Origin: Bradyrhizobium sp. RD5-C2
GTDB taxonomy: Bacteria > Pseudomonadota > Alphaproteobacteria > Rhizobiales > Xanthobacteraceae
DNA length: 64,000 bases
Assembly (NCBI RefSeq): GCF_019972155.1
Contig: NZ_BOVL01000021.1
Span: 252,932-316,931 of the forward strand
Direction of reading: 5' to 3'
The notes under the pieces were generated by a model. That model saw only the letters and a list, made by a program, of their open reading frames with translations. It did no database searches and was not told the DNA's origin. Shown here one piece after another: positions 1 through 7,322 of the stretch. The stretch's first letter is position 1. Every line of letters starts with the position of its first letter. Made by a program: the position numbers and the translations under genes.

Positions 1-44
1 TACGCTGACGCTAACGCGCTCTACAAGGCTGATGCTTCAGGTGC

Positions 45-209
45 CTACTTGCCCCAGGTCGCCTTCCTGATCCGCCCCTTGCCGCCGCATTTCTTGCAGG
101 GCTCGGGATAGATCTTCCGTCCCGGCTCGCCCGGCTGCTTCACCTCCGGAAAGCCTGTCCCGTTACACGCGTCACACTTCTCTTCATTGGAAATAAGGTG
201 CTTCACCAT
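45..209 (-). CDS. Small CxxCxGxG zinc-finger protein (54 aa)
   Basis: The 54-residue frame carries two CxxCxGxG-type knuckles, CDACNGTG near residue 13 and CKKCGGKG near residue 39. This is the spacing of half of a DnaJ central zinc-binding domain. There is no J domain, so it is not a co-chaperone by itself. The linker between knuckles is basic and proline-rich, and the C-terminus is basic. The ATG start is preceded by a purine-rich GGGACGG stretch, a weak ribosome site. Inference: it binds one zinc ion and may bind RNA or unfolded protein. The role is unknown. Short conserved proteins of this type are familiar in Bradyrhizobium from memory; no search was run. Confidence 0.7.
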   Translation of the reverse strand: MVKHLISNEEKCDACNGTGFPEVKQPGEPGRKIYPEPCKKCGGKGRIRKATWGK

Positions 210-343
210 CAACCGTCCCGGATTGAAGAATCAGAACCCCGCGGGCGCGGACTTCTGCCACCTATCGAATACGAACGGCGGCGGGTTGTGGTTTCAGGTG
301 CATGGCTGCCCTGCGTAGCGACGCAGCAGACAGATCGGGGGAA

Positions 344-369
344 CGACAACGGCACCATCGCCGTTGTCG
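344..369 (-). terminator. Terminator-like hairpin
   Basis: A perfect 10-bp stem CGACAACGGC / GCCGTTGTCG with a 6-base loop lies just beyond the stop codon of the minus-strand gene at 389-736. The T-rich flank is on the plus-strand side (CTTCTTATT). Termination for the minus-strand gene would therefore rely on the stem alone. Confidence 0.45.
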
Positions 370-388
370 GCTTCTTATTGACGGCACC

Positions 389-736
389 TCACTTCGCCTT
401 GAGCGCCTTCTCGTGGCTCTCGAGTGCGGATGCCATCAGCTTCGGCAGTTGCGCGGCATAGACCTCGATGAAGGTGGCATCGCCGCAGGCCTCCGGATCG
501 CGCGCGGCCTGCTCGGCGACGCGCGCGGCCTTGGCTTCGCATTTCGCGAACATGTGCCAGAACCAGTCCGGGCTCTTGCCGAGCGCCGGCCTGTGCTTCT
601 TGATGACGGCGGCGCCGACCGCGCTCATCGCGTTGACGACGCCGGCGCCCAGCGTGCTGATGGCCCGCGCGTTCAGGATATCCTCGCGCGATTGCGCGGT
701 AGCGTTGCTTGCGGTCGCTCGTCCTTTGGCCGGCAT
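389..736 (-). CDS. Hypothetical helical protein (115 aa)
   Basis: I do not recognise the family. The product is alanine-rich and helical, with one hydrophobic stretch near residues 25-45 and a charged C-terminus ending in KALKAK. The composition resembles small phasin-like proteins, but no phasin motif can be named. The ATG at 734-736 is chosen because AAGGAG lies 7 bases upstream; a TTG two codons earlier has no such site. It is flanked by the small zinc protein downstream and the haloacid dehalogenase upstream, all on the minus strand. Confidence 0.6.
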   Translation of the reverse strand: MPAKGRATASNATAQSREDILNARAISTLGAGVVNAMSAVGAAVIKKHRPALGKSPDWFWHMFAKCEAKAARVAEQAARDPEACGDATFIEVYAAQLPKLMASALESHEKALKAK

Positions 737-927
737 GCTCAAGCTCCTTGTCGATCCCTGGTCCGTCCTGTGCGGCGGACAAAAGCATCGGCCGGGGAGG
801 TTGAGGAAGGCTCAAGGGGCATGGTTGAAAACCGCTATGGATTTCATTCCGGTTTTAGGCGCTTCCGAGCGATCGGGCCTGGAGGGGATTTTGACCTCCC
901 CTCCGCCGTGGAATCCGTCAGCGACCG

Positions 928-1611
928 TTACCCATTGGCACCGTAGCGGTGGATCAGCTGGTCGGCGACGTCGTCGAGATTATCTCCGACCATCTGCGGC
1001 TGCGGACCGACGCCAAGCACATCGTTGCCGGGCCGCTTGATCAGCGCGGCCTCCCAGCCGGCGGCGACTGCGCCGAGCGTATCCCAGGTGTGGCAGGCGA
1101 TCAGGCAGAACTCCGACGGCTTGGCGCCGAGCTGCTGCTCGACATAGCCGTAGGCCTGCCGCGACGGCTTGTGATGCTTGACGCCGTCGGCGGAAAAGCG
1201 CCGCTCGAACAGATCGACGATGCCGCCGTTGGTCAGCTGCCGCGTCTGCACTTCCAGCAGATTGTCGGTCAGCGTAAACAGCCGAAAGCCCGCCGCGCGC
1301 AGCTTGCGCAGCGCCGCCGGCACTTCCGCATGCGGCGGCATGGTGGAGAATTTCTCGGTCAGCTCCCTCTTGTCTGAATCAACGATCCTGATGCCGCGGG
1401 TGTCGGCCAGCATCTTCATCACGGCCGCGCCGATGTCGGTGAAGGGCACGTAGCAGCCTGCCACCGTGAGCGAGGCCGAGTACATGATGAAGTTCGCGAA
1501 CCACAGCCGCATCGCGCTCTTGTCACCAAAGATGCGCGCGAACACCGGCTCCATGGTCTCGAGGTCGAGCAGCGTTTCGTTGACGTCGAATACGATCAGA
1601 GGAAGCGCCAT
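928..1611 (-). CDS. Haloacid dehalogenase, type II (HAD superfamily)
   Basis: This 227-residue protein begins with the HAD nucleophile motif FDVNETLLD, with Asp9 as predicted nucleophile. In HAD phosphatases the residue two after the nucleophile is a second Asp; here it is Asn, as expected for the 2-haloacid dehalogenase branch, which hydrolyses L-2-haloacids to 2-hydroxyacids. Later motifs include the LTDN segment (motif II region), Lys in KHHKPS, and the C-terminal CHTWDTLGA loop (motif III/IV region). The start is the ATG with GGAG six bases upstream; an ATG four codons earlier overlaps that site. It lies downstream of the CGNR regulator on the same strand, separated by a repeat. Substrate is unproven. 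Confidence 0.85.
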   Translation of the reverse strand: MALPLIVFDVNETLLDLETMEPVFARIFGDKSAMRLWFANFIMYSASLTVAGCYVPFTDIGAAVMKMLADTRGIRIVDSDKRELTEKFSTMPPHAEVPAALRKLRAAGFRLFTLTDNLLEVQTRQLTNGGIVDLFERRFSADGVKHHKPSRQAYGYVEQQLGAKPSEFCLIACHTWDTLGAVAAGWEAALIKRPGNDVLGVGPQPQMVGDNLDDVADQLIHRYGANG

Positions 1612-1653
1612 TCTGGTCTCCATTTGCTTGGGTTTGGTCTCGCCTTTCCTTGG

Positions 1654-1700
1654 AGCATGATCTCTTCGGAAAACCGCTACGCACTTTTCCGGATCATGCT
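1654..1700. repeat. Dispersed palindromic repeat (AGCATGATC...GATCATGCT)
   Basis: The arms AGCATGATC and GATCATGCT flank a core with TTCGGAAAA and TTTTCCG. This is the short imperfect palindrome often seen between Rhizobiales genes. Its right end overlaps the stop codon of the CGNR gene. A related half, CCGGATCATGATCCGG, lies at 62253-62268. Confidence 0.7.
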
Positions 1701-2320
1701 TCCCTGTCCTTGATCCGGCTGCGATGCGCGGCCTGCTTGGCGCGATTGCCGCAGACCGCCATGCTGCACCACCGGCGCGCACGCGCACGCGTGTGATCGG
1801 CAAACATCAGCGTGCAGGCAGGGCCTTCGCACGCCTTGATGTCGGAAAAGCTTTCCTCGCAGACGACCTTGGCCATCGCCTCGCCGATCGGCAGCAGCAA
1901 TGTTTCGGCCGAGCGCCAGCGCCGCGTCCGCTCCAGCGCGAAGCCGTCATGATCGTCGTGACGATGCGCCACGATCCTGCTGAACGCCTGATCGCTTTCG
2001 AGCAGCCGGTTCAACGGCTCCAACTCCTTAAGCGCCCGCGGCGTCAGCGGCCGGCCCATATGCTTGCGGACGAAGCCGCGGAACCATTCGCGCAGATCGC
2101 GCGCCTGACCGGCGACGCGGTCGAACTCGCCCGGCGCCGCACGCGCCTTCAGCTCGTCGAGCACATCCGACGGCACCAGCTTCGCCTGTGCGAGCCACCG
2201 CAGCAGGCCGTCGCCATCGGCGATCCAGTCGACCGGCGTATCGACCGGGGTCGCGATCGAATTGATGAAATCGAGGCCCAGGCTATCGGCGATGAACATC
2301 GCGGGCGGGTGGGGTTGCAC
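1694..2320 (-). CDS. CGNR zinc-finger / ABATE-domain regulator
   Basis: This 208-residue protein has an N-terminal ABATE-like domain (SLGLDFINS near residue 13, then helices with a WLAQA segment). It ends in a CGNR zinc finger: CEGPACTLMF, then RRWCSMAVCGNR and a basic tail. This family is annotated as a putative stress-induced transcription regulator. The GTG start has AGGAG about nine bases upstream. It is divergent from the five-gene operon that starts at 2468, with a concentric inverted repeat in the shared control region. It is therefore the natural candidate for that operon's regulator. This is inference from position. Confidence 0.85.
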   Translation of the reverse strand: MQPHPPAMFIADSLGLDFINSIATPVDTPVDWIADGDGLLRWLAQAKLVPSDVLDELKARAAPGEFDRVAGQARDLREWFRGFVRKHMGRPLTPRALKELEPLNRLLESDQAFSRIVAHRHDDHDGFALERTRRWRSAETLLLPIGEAMAKVVCEESFSDIKACEGPACTLMFADHTRARARRWCSMAVCGNRAKQAAHRSRIKDREA

Positions 2321-2363
2321 GGCGGCACTCTCCTGGACGGCTTTCTCTGAACTCGGCTCGGAA

Positions 2364-2444
2364 TAACCTGCTTAATGGACGTTGACAAGTTACGAACATT
2401 GAGCCACAAGCGACGTAACCTGTCAATTTGGATTTTACTGGTTA
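2364..2444. promoter_or_regulatory. Divergent control region with two concentric inverted repeats
   Basis: Inner arms TTGACAAGTTACG (2382-2394) and CGTAACCTGTCAA (2414-2426) match at 12 of 13 positions as an inverted repeat. An outer pair, TAACC (2364-2368) and GGTTA (2440-2444), has the same centre at about 2404. Each inner arm also contains a TTGAC(A) that could serve as a -35 element, one per strand, but neither has a convincing -10. This looks like an operator for a dimeric regulator acting on both the CGNR gene and the operon at 2468. Confidence 0.65.
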
Positions 2445-2467
2445 CTACTAAAACAAGGGAGCTCAGG

Positions 2468-3163
2468 ATGTCGAACAAGGATGTCAGCGTGGTGCTTGCC
2501 CATGGCGCGTGGGCGGACGGGTCGAGCTGGGCGCGGGTGATCACGGCGCTCGACGCCGAGGGCATCACCGCCGTGGCGGCACCGCTGCCGCTGACGTCGC
2601 TCGCCGACGATGTCGCCGCGCTGAACCGCACGCTGGACCGCGTCGAGGGACCGGTCGTGCTGGCGGGCCATGCTTACGCCGGCGCTGTGATCGCCGAGAC
2701 CCGCTCGCCGCGCGTCAAGGCGCTGGTCTATGTCGCGGCGCTGGCGCCGGACGAGGGCGAGACGGTGGCTGACGTGTTCTATCGCGCACCGCCGCATCCG
2801 TTCGCGCCAAAACTCGCGCCCGATGCCAACGGCCTGATCTGGTTGCCTGAGTCCGCTTTCGCATCGGCCTTCGCGCAGGGCGCGCGGGCCGATGATCTCG
2901 CGGTGCTCGCCGCCGTGCAGCGGCCGATCTCGCCGGCCTGCATCACGGTGCCGGTCGGCCGTCCCAACTGGAAGGACGTCCCGAGCTGGTTCCTGGTCGC
3001 CGAGGACGACCGGATGATCGCGCCCGAGACCCAGCGCAGCATGGCCGCGCGGATGAAGGCCGCCGTGCGTTCACATGCCGTCGATCACACCCCGATCGTG
3101 ACGGCGCCAAAGCTCGTCGCCGACATCATCCGGGAAGCGATCTACGGCGTTACAGAGCACTGA
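2468..3163 (+). CDS. Alpha/beta hydrolase lacking the nucleophilic serine
   Basis: The 231-residue protein has the fold of small EstC/MES-like alpha/beta hydrolases: oxyanion segment LAHGAWADGSSW near residue 10, acid region FLVAEDDRMI (Asp180/181), and a late histidine, His207. The nucleophile elbow normally reads GHSYGG; here it is GHAYAG, so the catalytic serine (position 69) is alanine. It is either a pseudoenzyme or uses other chemistry. The ATG has GGGAG six bases upstream; longer upstream starts lie inside the operator. It is the first gene of a plus-strand operon with spacings of 30-73 bases. Confidence 0.85.
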   Translation: MSNKDVSVVLAHGAWADGSSWARVITALDAEGITAVAAPLPLTSLADDVAALNRTLDRVEGPVVLAGHAYAGAVIAETRSPRVKALVYVAALAPDEGETVADVFYRAPPHPFAPKLAPDANGLIWLPESAFASAFAQGARADDLAVLAAVQRPISPACITVPVGRPNWKDVPSWFLVAEDDRMIAPETQRSMAARMKAAVRSHAVDHTPIVTAPKLVADIIREAIYGVTEH

Positions 3164-3193
3164 CGTCTTTGATCAAAGGACAGGAGCGCTGCC

Positions 3194-3793
3194 ATGCAGG
3201 AGAAACATTTATCGGCCGACCGGCTCGGCGCGTTTTCCGATGCGGTGATCGCCGTCATCATCACGGTGATGGTGCTGGAGCTGAAAGCGCCGGACGGCTC
3301 GCGGTTCGCCGACCTGCTGCCGCTGTGGCCGACCGCGATCAGCTACGCGGCGAGCTATCTGTTCATCGCGGTGATCTGGGTCAATCATCACCATCTGCTG
3401 CATCTGGTGCGGCAACCGACGCCGCGGTTGATCTGGCTGAACTTCGTCCATTTGTTCGCAGTCTCGCTGCTGCCGTTCGCGACCGCCTGGGTCGCACGCT
3501 CGCACATGGCCGCGGCGCCGGTGGTGGTCTATGCGGTGATCTTCCTCCTCATTGACCTCGCCTATCTCGCCTTCGAGCGCGCGGTGCTGGCACAGGCGGA
3601 TCAGAGCATGATGCCCCAGCAGGTGCGGACATGGACCCAGCGCCGCACGCTGCTCGCGCTGCTGGTGTTCGCGGCCGGCGCCGCCATCGCCCCCTTCGTG
3701 CCGCTGCTCGGCTTCGCCACCGTGTGCTGTGCGCTGCTGCTCTACCTCAGACCCGAGGCGATCAGCGGGTTTGCGAAGCAGACCAAATCCTAA
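3194..3793 (+). CDS. TMEM175-family potassium channel-like membrane protein
   Basis: This 199-residue protein starts with RLGAFSDAVIAVIITVMVLE. That matches the RxxxFSDAVxAI signature of the first transmembrane helix in the TMEM175/DUF1211 family, which in bacteria forms K+-permeable tetramers. Further hydrophobic segments follow near residues 45-65, 75-95, 105-125, 150-170 and 172-187, giving about six helices as expected for one bacterial repeat. It is the second gene of the operon, 30 bases after the hydrolase. Ion selectivity and any link to the enzymes around it are not visible from sequence. Confidence 0.85.
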   Translation: MQEKHLSADRLGAFSDAVIAVIITVMVLELKAPDGSRFADLLPLWPTAISYAASYLFIAVIWVNHHHLLHLVRQPTPRLIWLNFVHLFAVSLLPFATAWVARSHMAAAPVVVYAVIFLLIDLAYLAFERAVLAQADQSMMPQQVRTWTQRRTLLALLVFAAGAAIAPFVPLLGFATVCCALLLYLRPEAISGFAKQTKS

Positions 3794-3836
3794 CCCGCCA
3801 ACCACACCACCACATCGCGACCACAAGGAGTGACAG

Positions 3837-4691
3837 ATGTCCGATATCAATTACCGCACGGCCGATGTAGACGGCTTCAAGGTGTTCTATCGCGAGGCCG
3901 GTTCGCCGGGCGCGCCAAAACTGCTGCTACTGCACGGTTTCCCGAGCGCGGGACACATGTTCCGCGATCTGATCCCGTTGCTCGCGGACAAGTTCCACAT
4001 CGTGGCGCCCGACCTGCCCGGCTTCGGCCAGTCCGACATGCCGCCGCGCGAGACGTTCAGCTACACCTTCGACAACATCGCCGGCGTGATCGACCGCTTC
4101 ACCGAGGTGATCGGCTTCGATCGCTTCGCGGTCTATGTGTTCGACTATGGCGCGCCGACCGGCTTCCGCCTCGCGCTCAAGCATCCGGAGCGGATCACCG
4201 CGATTATCTCGCAGAACGGCAACGCCTATGAGGAAGGCCTCAGCGACGGCTGGACTCCGATCAAGGCCTATTGGCAGGACCCCTCGCAGGCGAACCGCGA
4301 CGCGCTGCGCGCCTTCCTGACGCCGGAGACCACGCGCTGGCAGTACACTCACGGCACATCGGATCCGGCGGCGATATCACCTGACGGCCAGAACCTCGAC
4401 AATTACTACATGGCACGGCCCGGCGCGCATGACGTGCAGCTCGATCTGTTCGGCGACTACAAGAGCAACGTCGCGCTCTACCCGGCCTTCCAGTCCTACT
4501 TCCGCACCCATCAGCCGCCGTTCCTCGCGGTGTGGGGCAAGAACGATCCGTTCTTCCTGCCGCCGGGCGCCGAGGCGTTCAAGCGCGACAATCCGAAGGC
4601 GGTGGTCAAATTCCTCGACACCGGCCACTTCGCGCTGGAAACCCATGCCGCCGAGATCGCGCAAGCCATCCGCGAGTTCCTGAGCCGCTGA
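3837..4691 (+). CDS. Alpha/beta hydrolase with Asp nucleophile (epoxide hydrolase / haloalkane dehalogenase group)
   Basis: The 284-residue protein has the HGFP oxyanion motif (residues 33-36), an Asp nucleophile in VFDYGAPTG (Asp103), acid Asp237 in WGKNDPFF and His264 in TGHFALE. An Asp nucleophile is typical of epoxide hydrolases, haloalkane dehalogenases and fluoroacetate dehalogenases. In classical haloalkane dehalogenases the residue after the nucleophile is a halide-binding Trp; here it is Tyr, so the activity is unresolved. The start has AAGGAG about eight bases upstream. It is the third gene of the operon, next to a dehydrogenase and a cis-CaaD-like enzyme. Confidence 0.85.
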   Translation: MSDINYRTADVDGFKVFYREAGSPGAPKLLLLHGFPSAGHMFRDLIPLLADKFHIVAPDLPGFGQSDMPPRETFSYTFDNIAGVIDRFTEVIGFDRFAVYVFDYGAPTGFRLALKHPERITAIISQNGNAYEEGLSDGWTPIKAYWQDPSQANRDALRAFLTPETTRWQYTHGTSDPAAISPDGQNLDNYYMARPGAHDVQLDLFGDYKSNVALYPAFQSYFRTHQPPFLAVWGKNDPFFLPPGAEAFKRDNPKAVVKFLDTGHFALETHAAEIAQAIREFLSR

Positions 4692-4722
4692 CATCGCGCG
4701 CCGATCACCCCAGGGAATGCAC

Positions 4723-5493
4723 ATGACCAGATCCGTCGCCATCGTGACCGGCGCAAGCTCCGGCATCGGACGTGCCACCGCGCTGCGGCTCGCGCGGGAT
4801 TTTTCTGCCATCGTCCTCGTCGCGCGCAGTGGTGAGAAGCTGCGCGAGGTCGCTCAGGAGATCGAATCCAGCGGCAGCTCGCCGCTGGTGCTCGATCTCG
4901 ACCTGGCCTCGCCGGCGGCCGCCGACGACGCCGTCAAGGCCGCGCTGGATCGCTTCGGCCGCATCGACGCGCTGGTCAATGTTGCGGGCTCAGTACCCGG
5001 GCTCGATCTGTTCGAGATGACCGACCAGCAGTGGGATGCGGGCCTCGCGCTCAAGTTCCATGGCGCCAGGCGGCTGACGATGCACGCCTGGGACGCGCTG
5101 AAGGCATCGCAAGGCGCCGTGATCTTTACCTCAGGCAATGCCGCAATATTGCCGCGCGCCGGCGCGGCTGCGGTGGGTGCGATCAACGCTGCGATCGAGG
5201 CGCTGGCAAAGGCATTCGCCGAGCGCGGCATCGACGACGGCGTGCAGGTGAACTGCGTGTCGCCGGGCGCCATCATGACCGGACGCCGCCTTGCGATGCT
5301 GGAGAAATCAGCGACAGCCAGGCAGGTCGACATCGACACCGCCAAGGCAGGCTTCCTCAAGCAGGCTGGCATCAAGCGCTTCGGTTCGCCGGAAGAAATC
5401 GCCGACCTCGTCGCGTTCGCCGTGTCGCCGCCGGCGCGCTGGATGACCGGTACCGTGCTTCGCATGGATGGCGGCGAGATCAGGACCGTGTGA
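4723..5493 (+). CDS. Short-chain dehydrogenase/reductase with altered active site
   Basis: The 256-residue protein has the SDR dinucleotide motif TGASSGIG (residues 9-16), NVAGS in place of NNAG, and the C-terminal TGTVLRMDGG. The catalytic serine region is present (TSGN, Ser137). The YxxxK pair is not: the aligned segment AAAVGAINAAIEAL gives Val151 and Asn155. It probably binds NAD(P) but should not use the normal Tyr/Lys mechanism. AGGGA six bases before the second of two close ATGs decides the start. Fourth gene of the operon. Confidence 0.85.
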   Translation: MTRSVAIVTGASSGIGRATALRLARDFSAIVLVARSGEKLREVAQEIESSGSSPLVLDLDLASPAAADDAVKAALDRFGRIDALVNVAGSVPGLDLFEMTDQQWDAGLALKFHGARRLTMHAWDALKASQGAVIFTSGNAAILPRAGAAAVGAINAAIEALAKAFAERGIDDGVQVNCVSPGAIMTGRRLAMLEKSATARQVDIDTAKAGFLKQAGIKRFGSPEEIADLVAFAVSPPARWMTGTVLRMDGGEIRTV

Positions 5494-5566
5494 GACAGCA
5501 CTCGACGCGTGAGAGCAAATGCGTGATCCTCGCAGCCTCGACTGACATCCAAGCGAGGTCACGCCA

Positions 5567-6016
5567 ATGCCAACCTATACCTGCACCAGTGCGCAAGGCC
5601 GCCTCAGCGCGGAACAGAAGGGCCGGATCGCGGGCGAGATCACCCGGATCCACGCCGAGGTGACGGGCGCGCCGAGCTATTTCGCACAGGTGATCTTCAA
5701 CGAGGTCACGCCCGGCAACTGGTTCATGGGTGGCGTCCCGGTCGCGCATGACCACATCTTCGTCTACGGCCATATCCGCGCCGGCCGCGCCGCCGTCGAC
5801 AAGACGCGAATGATCAAACTGATGGCGGACGCGGTCGGAGCCGCCGCCGGTGTCGACAGCAAGCGCGCGGTGTGGGTCTATCTCAACGAGTTGCAGCCGC
5901 GGCAGATGATCGAGTTCGGCCATGTGCTGCCCGAGCCCGGCGACGAGCCGGCCTGGACCGACGCTCTGCCGGAAACGGATCGCGTTTTCATGCAGTCGAT
6001 CACCGGGCGGCGTTGA
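5567..6016 (+). CDS. Tautomerase-superfamily enzyme, cis-3-chloroacrylic acid dehalogenase-like
   Basis: The mature chain begins with Pro1 after Met removal. Its length (149 codons) matches the cis-CaaD subfamily. The residues reported for cis-CaaD (Pro1, His28, Arg70, Arg73, Tyr103, Glu114) align here with Pro1, His28, Arg70, Arg73, Tyr104 and Glu115, with one inserted residue. Shared blocks include GNWFMGGV, IFVYGHIRAGR and WVYLNE. Homologues such as Cg10062 keep the same residues but are poor dehalogenases, so hydratase activity on an acetylenic acid is an alternative. A GCGAGG site lies nine bases before the ATG. Last gene of the operon; it converges on the sugar dehydrogenase gene four bases away. 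Confidence 0.85.
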   Translation: MPTYTCTSAQGRLSAEQKGRIAGEITRIHAEVTGAPSYFAQVIFNEVTPGNWFMGGVPVAHDHIFVYGHIRAGRAAVDKTRMIKLMADAVGAAAGVDSKRAVWVYLNELQPRQMIEFGHVLPEPGDEPAWTDALPETDRVFMQSITGRR

Positions 6017-6020
6017 AGCG

Positions 6021-7322
6021 CTACGCCCCCGTGACGCGCCAGATCACGTTGCCGACATCGTCGGCCACCAGCAGCGAACCGTCGGGGCCGAGCGCGACGC
6101 CGACCGGGCGGCCGTACGACACCTTCTCGTCGGGCGCGAGGAAACCCGACAGGATGTCGCGCGCCGGCCCCGAAGGACGGCCGTTCGTAAACGGCACAAA
6201 CACCACCTTGTAGCCCGACAGCGTCGAGCGATTCCACGAGCCGTGCTGGCCGATCACCATGCCGTCGGGGAAACCCGGCAGCCTGCCCGCCGGCATCCAG
6301 CACAGCCCGAGCGAGGCGGTGTGGCCGCCGAGCGCGTAGTCCGGCTGGATCGCCTTGGCGACCATCGCCGGATCCTGCGGCACGCGATCGTCCACCGTCT
6401 TGCCCCAATAGCAATAGGGCCAGCCATAGAAGCCGCCGTCGCGCACCGAAGTGAGATAGTCCGGCGGCGTCTCGTCACCGATGCCGTCGCGCTCATTGAC
6501 GACGGTCCACAGCACATTGGTGGTCGGCTCCCAGGCGAGCCCGACCGGGTTGCGCAGGCCGCCGGCGAAGTTGCGGCTGGTGCCGGCTGCGAGATCGAGC
6601 TCATAGATCGCGGCCCGGCCCTCCTCGACCTTCATGCCGTTCTCGGCGATGTTGCTGAGCGAGCCGACGCCGGCATAAAGCTTCTTGCCGTCGGCGCTCG
6701 GCAGCAGGCTGCGCGTCCAGTGTCCGTCGGGCTTGAAGGTGACGAGCTTGCGTCCCTCAACCGTGATGCGGTCCGCACCCGCGGTGTAGGGAAACGCGAC
6801 CACGCCGTCGGTGTTGCCGACATAGAAGGTGTCGCCGATCAGCGCCATGCCGAACGGCTGGCGCAACCCTTCCATGAAGGCACCGCGGCTTTCGGCGACG
6901 CCGTCGCCATCGCGGTCGCGCAGCAGCGTGATGCGGTTGGCGCTGACGCCGAGCGCGGCGGCGCGGCGCATCGTCGCCTGCATCGCATAGTGGAAGACGC
7001 TGCGCGGGGTGCCTGCGATTTGCGTTGCCTCCGCGATCAGGACATCGCCGTTCGGCAGCACGTTGATCCAGCGCGGATGATCGAGCCCGGCGGCGAAGGC
7101 GTTAACCTTGAGCCCTGCCGCTGCGGTCGGAAGCTGGCCCTTGTCCCAGCCGCGCGCCGTCGGCATCTTCAGCGTCGGGATCGCGCCCTGCGACTTCGCC
7201 GCCGGAATCTGCGGCGCGCTGCCCCAGGCCGGTGCGGGCTCGGCGCCCTGCATCCGCCGCCACGCCACGGCGCCGGCCCCGATCGCCGCGACGACGCGGG
7301 CAAAAACTCCAGACGTGCTCAT
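6021..7322 (-). CDS. PQQ-type sugar (sorbosone) dehydrogenase family protein
   Basis: The 433-residue protein has a short hydrophobic N-terminal segment for export or membrane anchoring. A six-bladed propeller of the GDH-B/sorbosone dehydrogenase type follows, with repeats such as LDHPRWINVLPNGDVLIAE, LRQPFGMALIGDTFYVGN, GLRNPVGLAWEP and YGRPVGVALGPDGSLLVADD. Family members oxidise sugars or polyols in the periplasm with PQQ. The tandem TTG-ATG start is resolved to ATG, six bases after AGGGG. It is monocistronic and converges on the tautomerase gene. Substrate and electron acceptor are not determinable here. Confidence 0.85.
   Translation of the reverse strand: MSTSGVFARVVAAIGAGAVAWRRMQGAEPAPAWGSAPQIPAAKSQGAIPTLKMPTARGWDKGQLPTAAAGLKVNAFAAGLDHPRWINVLPNGDVLIAEATQIAGTPRSVFHYAMQATMRRAAALGVSANRITLLRDRDGDGVAESRGAFMEGLRQPFGMALIGDTFYVGNTDGVVAFPYTAGADRITVEGRKLVTFKPDGHWTRSLLPSADGKKLYAGVGSLSNIAENGMKVEEGRAAIYELDLAAGTSRNFAGGLRNPVGLAWEPTTNVLWTVVNERDGIGDETPPDYLTSVRDGGFYGWPYCYWGKTVDDRVPQDPAMVAKAIQPDYALGGHTASLGLCWMPAGRLPGFPDGMVIGQHGSWNRSTLSGYKVVFVPFTNGRPSGPARDILSGFLAPDEKVSYGRPVGVALGPDGSLLVADDVGNVIWRVTGA

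Noticed and set aside
302..946. Plus-strand frame over the first kilobase
   Set aside because: Low-complexity Arg-rich translation with no ribosome site; the minus-strand genes here have ribosome sites and sensible composition.
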